A stretch of 64,000 nucleotides of DNA from the NCBI GenBank assembly GCA_030737835.1, contig JAUJYN010000019.1, forward strand, positions 2,564,433 through 2,628,432, in the 5' to 3' direction. Below the pieces are notes generated by a model. It had not been told where the DNA came from. It made no database searches and was given only the letters and a program-made list of their open reading frames with translations. Below are positions 44,147 through 56,939 of the stretch, in pieces. This DNA comes from Acorus gramineus. Lineage: Eukaryota > Streptophyta > Magnoliopsida > Acorales > Acoraceae. Position 1 is the stretch's first letter. Each line of letters opens with the position of its first letter. Made by a program: the position numbers and the translations under genes.

Positions 44147-45139
44147 CTATCTTCGAGAAACCCTCGACAAACCTCCTGTAATAACCCGCCAAGCCCAGGA
44201 AGCTCCGAATCTCTGTGGGTTCGACGGTCGACGCCAATTCGACACGGCGAGCGTCTTGTCCGGGTCCATAGATATGCCCTCGCCGGAAATCACATGGCCC
44301 AGAAAGGCCATACGCTCCAACCAGAACTCGCACTTGCTGAACTTGGCGAACAACTGATGTCTGGCCAAAGTCTCCAAGACAGTGCGGAGATGGTGAGCGT
44401 GCTCCTCAAGACTCCTCGAGTACACCAATATGTCATCGATGAATACTACCACAAAGGAGTCGAGGAAGGGCCGAAACACCCGGTTCATCAGATCCATGAA
44501 GGCCGCCGGCGCATTCGTCAACCCGAACGGTAGTACTCTGAACTCGTAGTGCCCATACCGGGTACGAAAGGCCGTCTTCGGAATGTCTGACTCCCGGATC
44601 TTCAGCTGATAGTAGCCCGAGCGGAGATCGATCTTGGAAAAGACACGCGCTCCCTGGAGCTGGTCAAACAGATCATCGATCCGCGGCAAGGGGTACTTGT
44701 TCTTTACTGTCCGCTTGTTCAGCTGCCTGTAATCGATACAAAGCCGCAGCGAACCGTCCTTCTTCCGGACGAACAGAACAGGGGCTCCCCACGGAGAAAC
44801 ACTCGGACGTGCGAAGCCCTTCTCCAGCAACTCCTCCAACTGCTCCTTGAGCACCCTCAGCTCTGCAGGGGCCATCCGGTACGGAGCTCTCGAAATCGGC
44901 TCGGTCCCCGGAATCAGATTGATCTCAAACTCGATCGCGCGATCCGGCGGTAATCCCGGAAGATCATCGGGGAAAACCTCGGGATACTCTGCCACGACCG
45001 GAGTCTGACTGATATCTGCCTGCAGCGGTGCATCCTCCTGAGCAATATACGCTAGAAAGCCCTCGCATCCTCCCTGAAGGAGTCTCCACGCCTGCATGGA
45101 CGACACGAACCCCAAAGGGGCTACGTCACGATCGCCCAC
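44147..45139 (-). pseudogene. Element B reverse transcriptase
   Basis: An uninterrupted frame of 330 residues: [12 protein letters not shown] linker, [87 protein letters not shown] (catalytic FIDD), and [11 protein letters not shown]. It is the most complete RT in the window and can serve as the family reference. A frameshift in the connection (near 44210) separates it from RNase H, although the downstream frame (44333-44067) continues [20 protein letters not shown]. Confidence 0.92.
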
Positions 45140-45251
45140 GAACTGGAAGACTTTCGACCCGAAAGGTGGAAAGACACCGACTTGGCAAAACAGTCGATGC
45201 TGGCGTGACTAGCTGCAAGCCAATCCATTCCCAGGATGGCATCAAAGTCCG

Positions 45252-46130
45252 TCATCGCGAGCTCCACCAACTCCACCGAAACTCATGCTCCGCAACCTCC
45301 ACCGTACACCCTCGGTACACAGAACGGAGGAGAATACGGTCTCCTACGGGCAATGATATCTCCAGGATAGCATCCAAAGGGGCGGACGCCACGCCCGTCC
45401 GTCTCGCGAAAGCGGGAGACACGAACGAGTGTGTGGCTCCGGAATCAAACAACACATATGCAGGGAGCTGGGAGATCTGAACAATACCTCGGACCACGCT
45501 GCCTGATGCCTGAGCCTCCTCTGTCGAAAGCGCTGCCACTCGGCCCTGAACAAACTGCGGCTGAGGAGCAGGGGCACGCCTCGCCGGCTGCGCTGGCTGC
45601 CTCCTCTGGTCAACACGGCCACCCTGTGGCTGCTGCTGCTGACGCTGAGGCTGCTGCTGCTGTCGCTGAGGCTGCTGCTGGCGCTGCTGCTGGAACGGCT
45701 GCTGCAACTGCTGCTGCTGCGGAGGCGGCACGCGGGGTCGGCCAGCATCGGGGCAATTATACAAGATATGCCCGATGCGCTGACAGTGGTAGCAGCGCCG
45801 CGTCTCTGGTCGCCTGGACTGGACTGGCACTGCCGCGATGGGTGCTGGACCTCGCGCTGGCACCACATCTGCTGGAGGAGAGGCAGCCGCTAACTGATCA
45901 AAGCGGGGCCTCTTCTTCTTGCGCTGTCCCTGGTCCTGGCTCCTGGGTGGCCTCTGGTCTGCCGAAGGGGTCGAAACCCTCACGAGGATCCCGAGGTCTC
46001 GCTCGACTGTCTTCGCCCGCGACACCAAGTCAGAGTACCTCGTGAAAGCCTGGGAGGTGACGTGCACCCGAATGGCACTGCTGAGACCAAGCTCGAATCG
46101 ACGGCACCTCGTCTCCTCGTCCATCACCAA
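45252..46130 (-). pseudogene. Element B gag C-terminus, zinc knuckle and protease
   Basis: One frame of 292 residues: the capsid end (FELGLSSAIRVHVTSQAF), basic KKKRPRFDQ, zinc knuckle RCYHCQRIGHILYNC (CX2CX4HX4C), a Gln-rich tract made of QQQPQRQ units, then the protease LPAYVLFDSGATHSFVSPAF (DSG). The Gln tract is longer than in A2 and comes from CTGCTG-type repeats (45630-45720). A frameshift at about 45270 breaks the protease before its second conserved motif. Confidence 0.9.
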
Positions 46131-46221
46131 GATGGGGCGAATCTGGACAGCCTCGTGAAGCGCGTGGAGTAGTCAGCGACAGACATAGAGCCCTGCGTCA
46201 GCTGCTCAAACTCCTGCATCA

Positions 46222-46903
46222 CTATCTGGCGCGTCGAGAACGGGAAGTACTCCTCCAAGAAATACCTCCGGAATCCCGCCCATGTAAGCTGCTCCACTCC
46301 CTCGGGATGTCCACTGATCTAGTAGCCCACCAGTCGGCGGCGCTACCCTTCAGCATAAAAGTGGCCAGGGAGACTCGCTGGCGGTCGGTGCAAAGCATGG
46401 TCGAGAAGATCGCATCCACCTCCATCAACCAACGCTCTGGAGCAAGGGGATCCGCCGTCTGGCCCTGGAACTCGGGAGGGTGGAGCTTCAGAAAGGCAGC
46501 GAGGCCGCTCTGCTGCACTCGCGCTGCAGCCTCTAGCCCCACCTCCCTCTCCTGGGTATCCTGAACTCTGACCGCCGGAACCACCACGGGGACTGGGGGT
46601 ACGTCGGGTACCACAGGTGGATCTGCCACCAAGGGGACCTATGGAACTGCCTCGCGGGCCGCCCGCAGCTCCTGAATCTCCCGTGCCTGCTCTGCCAATA
46701 CTCTCGTCTGGGCCTCCAATGCCCTGGTCTGCGTCTCCACCAAATCTGCTATCCGCGCAAATGCGCTCCCAGGCAGGAGGCTCCTGCGCCGATCCTGGCC
46801 TCACGGCTGAGGACTCTCCAGTAGCATCCTCGCCTCTGGTAGGTCCGGAAACCTCCAAAGGTCGAGAGGGACCACGTCCGCGCCGTCCTCTGCGAGGAGG
46901 CAT
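46222..46903 (-). pseudogene. Element B gag N-terminus and capsid (frameshifted)
   Basis: The ATG at 46903 gives MPPRRGRRGRGPSRP. A frameshift follows, and the capsid core is in the frame 46632-46222 (FLKLHPPEFQGQTADP, ERWLMEVDAIFSTM, LKGSAADWWA). About 120 bp separates the ATG from the LTR. It is the same protein family as the A2 gag. Confidence 0.88.
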
Positions 46904-47005
46904 ATCAGCAACCTAAGAAAACCAGACACTAGGATCAGAATACTCATATAGAAATCCTAGGACTCATCTCTACGAAAAAGAAGACAATTGGCTCTGACAG
47001 GACCA

Positions 47006-47018
47006 GGCTCTGATACCA
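47006..47018 (-). promoter_or_regulatory. Primer-binding site of element B
   Basis: On the minus strand TGGTATCAGAGCC, an exact plant iMet-tRNA primer site, five bases inside the 5' LTR start at 47024. Confidence 0.9.
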
Positions 47019-47023
47019 ACTTT

Positions 47024-50000
47024 TGTCACGCCCCAGGGCGGCCGTCCCCGGGACGGCAAGTGTATACATGATATCAGCAGATATACAGGAGATCAATAAA
47101 ATACTCTAAACAACAACTAAAATGACAACACAGACGAAAGCAAGGCTGACATGATATATACACAGATAGCGGAAGCTAAAAGACTGAGTCTGTAATCCAA
47201 AAACATACTACAGACTCGATACATAATCAAATGTCCTGTGAGAGCCAATATACACACATACATCCAAATACAATCCAAACTGGGTGCCCAAGCACGGAAA
47301 TATATACATACAATAAAAAGGATGCTGATGGCCTCTAAAACTCGAGGGACGTGGCGCTACTCCGCTACTGGTGCAGTCTCTCGGGGAGCTCCTCCTTCAA
47401 GTCCGCCTCAGTAATCACTGGAGAAAAATATTATGCGAGGGGTGAGCCACACGCTCAGTGAATAGCACAACCCATGCATCACAATTTATATTAACCACAA
47501 ACAATCATTAAAAGCCTCAAAGTGGCAGGAACTACACAAATCCAGTGGGTCGCTACATCGCCGAACCACCACACCCTCACCCTCACCCCTCAATAGGTGA
47601 CATAGGATATTGGGACTGATAATCATCCATACACAAATCCAGTGGGTCGCTACATGGCCGACCCACCACACCCTCACCCTCACCCCTCAATATGGTGACA
47701 TAGGATATTGGGACTGACTAGGCTGTTGGTCACCCTTGGTCCACCGATAGTCTCTCCACTCCGTAGGCCGCTTGGCCACTCCCACATTCAGCACAGTCCG
47801 TCCCAAATCAGGAGGTGCCTACTGATGGGAGCCCTCCACGAGACAGCCTTTCTAACGCTGGGGCAGTCTCTACACGGATCCAACGAAGGGAACAGAACAG
47901 CCTATCCATACGCATATGATCCACTCGGATCCGCTGACAACACATCTCAACAACTCTAATGTCTTGAATTCTTCAGAATTCCTCCAGGGCGCATAACCAA
48001 GATGCGGGGAAAATATAAGATAATAATGAGGAAAAAAACCTTGGGAGGGCAACCTGAGGTCCCGATATAGGACATCCCGACAACCAAACAAGGAACACGG
48101 AGTACCCTAGCCGGGTCTCAATGTTGACCTCGCAAGGCCCCTTAATATTCCTTAAGGCATACTAATAGACATACGCTCGCATTTAATTTAATAAATTAAA
48201 CTAATAGGACGCATGCATAGGTCGAGGCTTTCCTAGCATGATAACAAGGTGACAGGATGCATGGCTCTTACACATATCCTAAGGGTGCAAGTCCCTAACA
48301 TACAAAGTCTAGGGTGGCATGCATTCTACACACTAATCATGCTTGCATGGATTACATGTTAACAAGTTAATATCTACTATGGTGCCCCAGGGGAGGGCGG
48401 TATACGCCCAAGTGCATGTAGCGCCTCCCAACTGGGTTGGGTTGTCCCACTCACCGATAACCGGGTCGTGCGCGATCGTCCGTCGAGATCTGCAAGACAG
48501 GGTAATCAACTCGATGAGTAAAATACACAAATACACCAAAAATACACTAAAATACACAACACTCGGGCAAACGTACATACGGCCCGTACGCACGCGAGCC
48601 CGAGCACCCCAACTCAATCCCGAACCCCCGGGCAGCCGCACGCACGGCCACCCGCCCCGGGCGCACAGCCGAGCCCCGGCCCGCGCGCCCAAACACACTG
48701 CCGAGCCCATCCCGCACGCCCGGAGACCCTGCGAGTCCCACCGGGTGCACCGCGCGCTCACTGCGCCCCAGCGCAGCAACCCGCGCGCACACCCGCACGC
48801 CCAGCGCCCCATCGCAGCATCCCGCGCGCACCCCGTGCGCACCACCAGCTCGCCTCACCTCTCGCGCACAGCACGCCTGGGTCTCTGCGCAGCGCTCCGC
48901 GCGCACGCCCCCGACGGCGCCCTACGCGCAGCACCCGCACGCGGCCCCGCGCGCACGGCATGCACTGCGCCTCTGCGCAGTGCCGCGCGGGCACGCCCGC
49001 GTACGGCGCCCAGCGCGCAGCTCCCACACGCTCCTGCTCCACCCACGCGCACGCCCGCGCGCACGCGCGCGTGCCCTGCCAGACTGCTCTGCCCGCCCTG
49101 CCTGCCAGCCTGCCTGCCTGTGCTGCCAGCCTACCCGAGCCGGCCTGCCATCCTGCCCGAGCCACCCTACCACCTCTTCAACGGCTACCAATGGCCACCA
49201 ACCGCTGCCAACAGCCACCAACAGCCACCAACAGCCACCCATACTCAAAACCACCCTCCTAACATGCATCTAAGCAAGAAAAGAAGGCTTACCCTAGGAG
49301 AGGAAAGGAAGGGAAGGGGATCGGGAGCTCTTCGTGCACCGAAACACCTCCTCAAGGACCACCACCACCAAGATCTCCTTCAGCCCTCAAGGTGGCTGAA
49401 ATCAGAGGAGAAAAGAGGGTATGAGAGGGGGTCATACACGTGGGAACTCGAATCCGAGACCACCGGAGGATAGATCGGGAGCTCACCTTTCCTTTCTCTT
49501 CTTTGGGTTTTTGGATCCAAGCCTTCTAGCTAGGTCATATGGTGGAAAAAGAGAGAGGGGAGAGAGAAATTTGGGTGGAGAAGATGATGAATAGTGGGGG
49601 GAGAAGATATTATTAGCTCACTTATAAGTTAACTCTCACTTAGATTATGCTAACTAGGTTTAATTAGGGTTTAAAAGAGGATTAGTGAGCTTAAGTGAGC
49701 TTTGACTTGGGTCAACCCAACCACACAAAAAAACAAAAGGGGTTGACCAAGTCATGGGCCCACTTTGACCAAGTCAACTCTCCCAATGACTTCTCGCTCG
49801 GTCAAAACCTGGATACGCCCCGGAACTGTGAAATTCTGAAACGTTACCGGAATTCGATGAAATTTTTGTGAGTGGCTTGAAATGGCACCAGGACACATAA
49901 TATGCAGTTAGATTTTCAATCGGAGTCCTCAAACTCAGGATGATAGCTAACAATCCAAAATTTTAGCGGTTCCGATCGAAAAACGAAAAAAACTCAAAAA

Positions 50001-50054
50001 CTGCCAGAATGGTCCAATGGTTACCAGAAGGTTAAAAGTGACACATATATAACA
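47024..50054 (-). mobile_element. 5' LTR of element B
   Basis: A 3031-bp LTR closely matching the 3' LTR of B. Element-sense features: TATA-like word near 49620, W-boxes near 49740-49770, intron 1 from 49292 to 48490 (803 bp, GTAAGC...TTGCAG), and a following exon 2 of 35 nt (one base shorter than in other A, B and D copies). It ends ATATATAACA directly at TSD TATAG. The same internal duplication as in the 3' LTR is present. Confidence 0.9.
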
Positions 50055-52115
50055 TATAGCCCCTAAGTGGGAGTAACTACACAATCCAGTGGGTCGCTAC
50101 ATCGCCAACCCACCACACCCTCACCCTCACCCTCAAAGGGGTGACATGGTCTTTTGGGACTGACTAGGCTGTTAATCACCCTTGGTCCACCGATAGCCTC
50201 TCCCCCACTCCGTAGCTCGCCTGGTCTACTCCCACGATCAGCATAGTCCGACGCATCGGAGGTACCTACAGATGGGAGCCCTCTGTCAGGACAGCCTGTC
50301 TAACGCTGAGGAGTCCCTACACGGATCCAACAAAGGGAAGAGAAACAGCCTACCAAGACGGATACGATCCCCTTGGATCCGCCGACACCGATTGCAACTC
50401 TACTAATGCCATGAATTCACAAGAATTCCTCCAGGGCGCATAACTAAGATGCGGGGAGACACATATTATAACAACGAGGTTATAATATTCTCTAAGGCAT
50501 GCTAATAACCATATGCTCGCATTTGATTTAAATAAGTTAAACTAATGGGGAACATGCGTAGGTCGAGGCTTTCCTAGCATGAAAACATGGTATCAGGATG
50601 CGTAGGCCTCTATACATAATATAAGGGTGCATATCCCTAGCATACAAAGTCTAAGGGGGGCATGGATACAACATAATGATCATGCATAGCACAGTTTACA
50701 TTTAATACTAGCTAATATGCAACTATGGTGCCCCAGGGGAGGGCAATGCACGCCTACGTGCATCGAACGCCTCCCTACTGGGTTGGATTGTCCCACTCAC
50801 CAATACCCGGGTCGTCGCGTGACCGCCCGTCAAGATCTGCAAGACATGGGTAATCAAAATGGTGAGTAATTACACAAATACATAAGAAATACGCTAGAAA
50901 TACCCTACACTCGGACAAGCATGCATACGGCCCGCACGCACGCGAGCCCGAGTGCCCCGACATCCTCCCGCACCCACGGCAGCCATGCGCACGGCCACCC
51001 GCACACACACGCACGGGTGCGCATGCACGCACGCACCCCCGCGCCCCGGGCGCACTGCCGCCCCCAGCCGGCGCGCCCAGGCGCGCCCCTACCACGTCAA
51101 GACACGCAGCCGCGCGCGCACGCCCCCAGCGCGCCCGACTGTGCGCGCATGCACTGCCTGCTCGCGCAGACTCGCGCGCAAGCGCGCGGATGAGTCCGCA
51201 CGCGCGCCCGAGCCCATCCCACCACCTCCCTCAGCCCTCCCACACCCCCTAACCCCAATGCATACCATGCATACCCAAAAACACACCCTAACATGCATCT
51301 AAACAAGAAATAGGGTGGAGGAAAGCTTACCCAAAGAGAGGAAGGGAAGGGGAGGAACTTGGGTGCCCTTCGCGCACCAAAACGCCACCACCAAGACCAC
51401 CAATACCAAGACCTCTTCTCAGCCCTAGCAAGGCTGAAAAACAGAGGAGAAAAGGATCCATGAGAGGGGGGGTCAACAAGGGGAAAAGTAAAAATGAAAC
51501 CATAGGAAGGTAGATCGGGTCCTCACCTTCCTTTTCTTCTTCAATGGCTTTCCATTTCCACCTCTCCTACTAGGTCAAAAGGAGGATTTAAAGAGAGGAG
51601 ATGAGGGTTTGTGAGTGAGTGAGAGGGAGAAGAAGATGAATAGGAAGGGGACTATTGGGGGACGCCCACTTAAAGGGGCCACACACACACCTCACACACA
51701 CACACTCACTTACACTTAGGGTTAATTAGGTTTAGGTGAACTTTGACCCTAGTCAACCCAACCACACTAACAAACAAAACCAATTGACCAAGTCAAGGGT
51801 CAAACTTGACTTGGTCAAAGTCACCTTTGACTCGGTCAAGTCTCCCAATGACTTTTCGCTTGGTCAAAACCCGGATACGATTCGGAACTGCGAAATTCTG
51901 AAACGTTACCAGAATTCGATGAAATTTTCTTGGGAGGCTTGAAATGGCACCAGGACACATAATGTGCAGTTAGATTTTCAATCGGAGTTCTCAAGCTCAT
52001 GATGATAGCCAAAAGTCCAAAATTTTAGCGGTTCCGATCGAAAAAAGAAAAAGTTGAAAAACTGCCAGAATGCTCCAATGGTGACCAGAAGGCTAAAAGT
52101 GACACATATATAACA
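50055..52115 (-). mobile_element. Solo LTR A3, right part
   Basis: Resumes the A LTR at TATAGCCCCTAAGTGGG and runs to GTGACACATATATAACA. It carries exon 2 (50801-50836, 36 nt), intron 1 from 51330 to 50837 (494 bp, GTAAGC...TTGCAG; the shortest copy), exon 1, and W-boxes (51765-51870). Intron 2 spans the B insertion (50800 to 38945). Total LTR length without B is about 2.54 kb. The spliced frame of exons 1-3 is open. Confidence 0.87.
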
Positions 52116-53092
52116 CCCCCCCCTTTTTTTCAATGCCAGGCATGAGGTTTTTGCACCCCTTTTCTTAATTTATTTTTCAATTACCTTAGATGGATTGTAT
52201 CCCTTGATAATTCAAGCAAGAGGGGCTCAAAAGTGAGTGTAGGGACACAATCTGAACCGATATAACATTTGGTTCACGGAAAAGAATGCTTTTACATGAT
52301 TTGAAGACAACCAAGGACTTTTCAACAGAAGCAGCAAAGTATCATGCTTAAACAAAATTTCCCAGGCAAGGGGCAGTTACTAAAGCCTAGCCATAGGATC
52401 TTGACTACTAGACCCATGAAACCGGTTGATTTTCAAGCATAGATATGACCAGTGCCTAGGCGGCTTGAACTAGCCGTTGGACAGAAATGACTGGCTTCAA
52501 TATGCCGACGCCCATCAAAGATAAGTTCTTCTGTTTTTAGGTGGCTATTTTAAACTAGCCGTCTTCTTCGGACGGCTGGATTGAACCAGCCACCCCTTAG
52601 CTGCTATTAAAACTAGAGGTTTCAGTTCAATTTAAAATCAACTCTTCAAGACCTACTAGGAACATTCATTTCCAAAACTTGTAAATACATGTTTTTATAC
52701 ACATACATAAAACACTGTACAACACAAATAAAACACAATCATTCATGTCCAAAAACAAAATCCAATCATCCATTCATCTTCAAACACCCATTATTCATAC
52801 ACCAACCATAAACACAACCATTCCACACATACATATTCACCAATTTAAGGTTGAAAGACCTTTCAAACAAAATATCCATCCATGTCCGCACATATAAACC
52901 ATCCAAAACTAAAAGAAAGGCATAGAATTGTGTATGAAAGAAGAAAAATGAACCGGAATTAATCCCCAAAACCCAAAAAAATCCATAAGAAATAAAAAAC
53001 CTAAAGAGAGAGAAAGAAAGAGATAGACAGAAGTCCACCAAAAGCTCCAACTCCAAACATCTCGGGACATACATGAGCCGAAGAGATCACCT
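52116..53092 (+). mobile_element. Probable continuation of the right Tat remnant (3' spacer and LTR start)
   Basis: Follows A3 without a break in the C-rich target and carries words like those of the Tat LTR at 35.7-36.5 kb (GGCGGCTTGAACTAGCCG, GGACGGCTGG, AACCAGCCACCCC). A possible LTR start is TGTAGGGACACAATC near 52246, but no clear match proves it. 52640-53092 is AC- and AT-rich with no gene. Confidence 0.45.
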
Positions 53093-54061
53093 ATAGGGAT
53101 GTCAATGGGTCGGGTTGGAGTCGAGTTTATCATAATCCAAATCCAACCCGTCTCCCCAATGTTCGACTTCATACCCGCCCCACCCCACCTAGGGTTTTAT
53201 AATTTGAAATCCATATTCCTTCCATTACATTTTGGGTTTTACATCTTAAAATCCATTTCTGCCACGCCTCACCCCGTTTAAAGTGAGCTGGATTGCTCGG
53301 TCAGTATTTAATATAATAAAAAAATTATATAACAAAATAAATTATTTTTGACATGAATGCGGATTATATTCATAAAAAAAACTTCAATTGAATACTAAAA
53401 TGTCAAAATAGATATAACATAAATAGTTCATGACATCCATTACATACAATATCTTAAATTTAATTAAAACATTTTTTAATACATAGTATAAATAGTTCAA
53501 AATTATATATAAGACCAAATAAATAAAAAATTTTGACTTATATATTGAAAGGAAAAAGGAAAGATAAAACACTGTAAAATATCAAACATGTTTTATTTTT
53601 TTGTTGGCAGACGATTGATTTGATGAAGATGTGTATTTTGAATTTTCTCAATGACATGAATGTGAATGAATGGATGTAGAGAAAAAAAAGAATGATGATA
53701 GTTTTTTTTTTGGACAAAGGTAGACTATTTACCATGATTTCATTAATAGAAGTGTCGTAGTACATGTCCAAATATAAGAGTAAAACAAAGGGGACGAGAA
53801 AAATACATAAAATGAAAAACTAGATAAGGAAAAAAGAATTCTTAACTATATTAGGAATTAATTTTCATTTCTAGTTCATAAAATCCTAATGATCGAATTT
53901 AGGTCGGATTCGCGGGTCTGGTCGGGTTTTAAACATAAAATCTAAACCCAACCCATGTATTACATGGGTCGGGGTGGGTTTGGAAAAACATGGAGTCTAA
54001 ACCCACCCCACAGGGGCGGTTCAGGTTGGATTACCAATAAAACCTAACCCATTCACCTAAG
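53093..54061. mobile_element. MITE-like element with GGGTCGGGT-type ends
   Basis: The left end reads GGGATGTCAATGGGTCGGGT; the reverse complement of the right end reads TTAGGTGAATGGGTTAGG. Both lead into runs of GGGT/ACCC words (53900-54050: GGTCGGGGTGGGTTTGG), while the middle is AT-rich without a transposase. This layout is common in small plant non-autonomous DNA transposons. The TSD is not clear. Confidence 0.45.
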
Positions 54062-54109
54062 CCAAAAGAAAGAGAAAAAAATGAGTTCATTGACATATAT
54101 GTAAGTTTT

Positions 54110-54313
54110 CTACCAAAACCAAGAAAGAGGATACCTTGGAGTGTTGTTGTCACCCACGGGAGGCTGAGTTGAGGGTGGAGTATCCTGACCAGGCTGCGAA
54201 GGTGGCGTTGCTGGTGAGAAGACTGAACCTCCAGAGTGTCTTGGACCGCGGGACTCTCCAGTTGATGAAGCAACCTCATATGATCCCCACGACTCTGATG
54301 AGCAGCCGTACAT
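54110..54313 (-). pseudogene. Ser/Pro-rich coding remnant, unrecognised
   Basis: A minus-strand frame of 67 residues: MYGCSSESWGSYEVASSTGE then PATPPSQPGQDTPPSTQPP. The composition is coding-like and more ordered than its surroundings. It has no known motif. It could be the tail of a transposase or of a host gene. Confidence 0.3.
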
Positions 54314-54339
54314 GTCGATGTGGATTTTTTGATGATTAG

Positions 54340-55581
54340 GTCGTAATTCGGTTCTCTAGACTTGGATCCGGTCCGTACACGACGTACCCGATCACCATTT
54401 TGAGAGATAGTCCCAGTTCGCTCAACTGCTTACTGGGACTTAATTTATGATCGCCACTTGCTTTTTACTCAAAAGCAAGAAAACATAATGATCGCCTCAC
54501 AAGGAGATATTATGGATTCTCTTCTTCTTAAGGACCACGGCCGGCCGTGCATTAAGGTGATATGAAGTTCGTGGTTAGTCCTGCATAAAACCCAGAGAGA
54601 TGTGAACAAAAGAAATTGCTTGAAAGAGCTAGAAAAGCTTAAGAGAAGTCAAAGCTTAAATTTAAAGTAGGGTAAAGCGCGACGGCACCAGTAGAATCCG
54701 TCGGGTTAAAAACATGGAGATTTGGAAAAAGTGATTGAAAATCGAGGGTGAGACTGTGGAAATAAATATTTTAAAGGCAAGGAAAATGCGACAACACTAA
54801 TAGCATCCGTCGGGTGAAAAGCAGAGAGATTTTGAAAAAAAGTGATTGAAAATCAAGAGTGAGATAATGGAAATAAATATTTTAAAAAGCAGGGAACACG
54901 CGACGGCACCAATAGCATCCGTCGGGTGAAAACAGAGAGATTTGGAAAAAATGATTGAAAATCAAGTGTGAGACAGTAGAAGTAAATATTTTAAAAAGCA
55001 GGGACAATGCAACGGCACCAGTAGCATCCATCGGGTGAAAAACAGAGAGATTTGGAAAAAGTGATTGAAAATCAAAGGGTAAGACAGTGGAAGTAAATAT
55101 TTAAAAACAAGGAAAATGCGACGGCACCAACAACATCCGTTGGGTGGAATAGAAAGAAATTTTTAAAAAAGGATTTACTTAGAAAGGAAAATATTCAGAT
55201 TTTAACACAGAATATAATTGAGCCAAGGGGGGTTTGTAGAATTACTCAACATAAAATTATAGAAGCAAAACAAACAAGAAGACTGAATAGAATTTGATTA
55301 ACACTTCCCCAAATTGACGACACCAGTAACAGGCGTCGATGTGCAGGCACAGAAAAGTGAGAAAATTTTCAAGACAACATAAGGTAATACAAATGCATAG
55401 ATTTAAACCGACGGATCCTGAAGGAGCCGTCGCCCATGAAACTTTCGAATTTTAATGAAAGCAAGTAAACAACAATTCATTTAGAGTAATTAAGCAATAA
55501 ATGTAAAGGAAATGAGCAGGAAAGGAAATAAATAGCAATGAAATAGAGTAAAAAAGGAAAGAAGAAAGATCAAGCAAAAGG
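54340..55581. mobile_element. Probable Tat-type LTR/leader sequence carrying a minisatellite
   Basis: Contains GATCGCCACTTGC and TTTTACTCAAAAGCAAG, resembling the 'TCGCCACTT' block common in Tat-lineage LTRs, and many CGACGG/CCGTCG words. No coding region or clear end was found. It is bounded right by the start of LTR E. Confidence 0.4.
54672..55160. repeat. Minisatellite of about 112-118 bp, five copies
   Basis: Five copies begin near 54676, 54788, 54900, 55008 and 55126 (the last partial). Each has GCGAC(G)GCACCA(A/G)TAGCATCCGTCGGGT, where CGACGG faces CCGTCG as a short inverted repeat, followed by AGAGAGATTT, AAAAGTGATTGAAAATC and AAATATTTTAAA. The same hairpin theme recurs singly at 55318-55340 and 55411-55432. 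Confidence 0.85.
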
Positions 55582-55630
55582 TGTAACGCCCCCGTACCCA
55601 AGACTCCGTTTTGAAGCTCGAACACAGTAT
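55582..55630 (-). mobile_element. LTR E, left end (interrupted by C2)
   Basis: Begins TGTAACGCCCCCGTACCCAAG, the style of a gypsy LTR start, and is cut after 49 bp by LTR C2. It resumes at 62428 (GGTACGTTACCATGG). Confidence 0.55.
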
Positions 55631-55987
55631 TGTCACGCCCCAGGCGTCCCCGAGACGTGGCAAAATTAATATAATATCAGCTATCAATACCTGAGGTCAA
55701 TAAGGACACCAACAACAATACACAAGGCAGAAAAGCAAGATAGTGATAACTGACTGAAGAAGGGAAGCATAATATATAACAATGTCTGTAAATCAAAAAC
55801 ATTATTACAGACCCGAATACACAATCAATGTCCTGTGAAAGCCAAGTCTAGACCAAAGAAAATACAACCTGTGCCACATGCACGATTTACAAAGCATAAA
55901 ATGACTCTAGGAATGCTGACAGCCTCGCACTCGCCACCCGCCGGCAGAATCCTCCACGCCCACGCGACCACGCCACAGGAAAGCTCC
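55631..55987 (-). mobile_element. Solo LTR C2, inner part (interrupted by D2)
   Basis: Begins TGTCACGCCCCAGGCGTCCC and matches C1 over its whole length. It is cut by D2 between GGAAAGCTCC and GCTCCAGCTCCACG, which are contiguous in C1 (near 16920). The outer flanks AGTAT (55626-55630) and GGTAC (62428-62432) may be a decayed TSD. Confidence 0.82.
55983..55987. repeat. Target-site duplication of D2 (GCTCC)
   Basis: GCTCC at 55983-55987 and 59217-59221, directly flanking D2. C1 has the uninterrupted site. Confidence 0.9.
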
Positions 55988-56939
55988 TGTCACGCCCCAG
56001 GGCTGGCCAACCCCGGGACGCGGCAAATGTATATATCATATCAGAAGCCTACACAGGAGGTCAATAATATATATCATACACAGACAACTAGAATGACACA
56101 CATGCAACAAAAGGGGCTGACATGATATATACACCAAATGCGGAAGCAAAGACTGAATCTGTGAATAACCATTCTACAGACTCAATACTCAATCATCTGT
56201 CCTGTGAGAGCCAATATACACAAATACAACTGAACATATACAAACACGTGCCAAGCACGGAAATCAAATACATACAGTCAAGAAGGGATGCTGATAACCT
56301 CTGGCACTCGCGGAACGTGGCGCTGCTCCGCTACTGAAGAAATCCCTCGGAAAGCTCCAACTGCTGCTCCGGCTCTAGCTCAGGCTCAGTGACCACTGGG
56401 GAAAAACATGTGCGAGGGGTGAGCCACACGCTCAGTGAACAGCACAACCCACGCAACACAGACAATATTTACCACAATATTCCATTATTTTAATCCAGCC
56501 ATCAATACATAACAAGATAAACCAGTGGTTCGTACTTCGCCGAACCACCACACCCTCACCCTCACCCATCCATGGGTGACATAGGATTTTGGGACTGATA
56601 ATCATCTATTCACAAATCCAGTAGGTCGCTCATCGCCAACCCACTACACCCTCACCCTCACCCTACCACGGGTGACATAGGATTTTGGGACTGACTAGGC
56701 TGTTGGTTACCCTTGGTCCACCGATAGTCTCTCCCTCCACTCCGTAGGCCGCCTGGTCTACTCCCACATTCGGCACAGTCCGAAACCAAATCAGGAGGTG
56801 CCTACTAATGGGAGCCCTCTGTCAGGAAGGCCCTGTCTAACGCTGGGGGTAGCCTCTACCGAATCCAACGCAGGGAACAGAACAGCCTATCCATACGCTT
56901 ATGATCCACTCGGATCCGCCAACTACATATCATTACCAC

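Noticed and set aside
54672..55160. Regular repeats with hairpins, CRISPR-like at first sight
   Set aside because: This is plant nuclear DNA; the whole 112-118 bp unit is repeated, with no unique spacers and no cas genes. It is a minisatellite.
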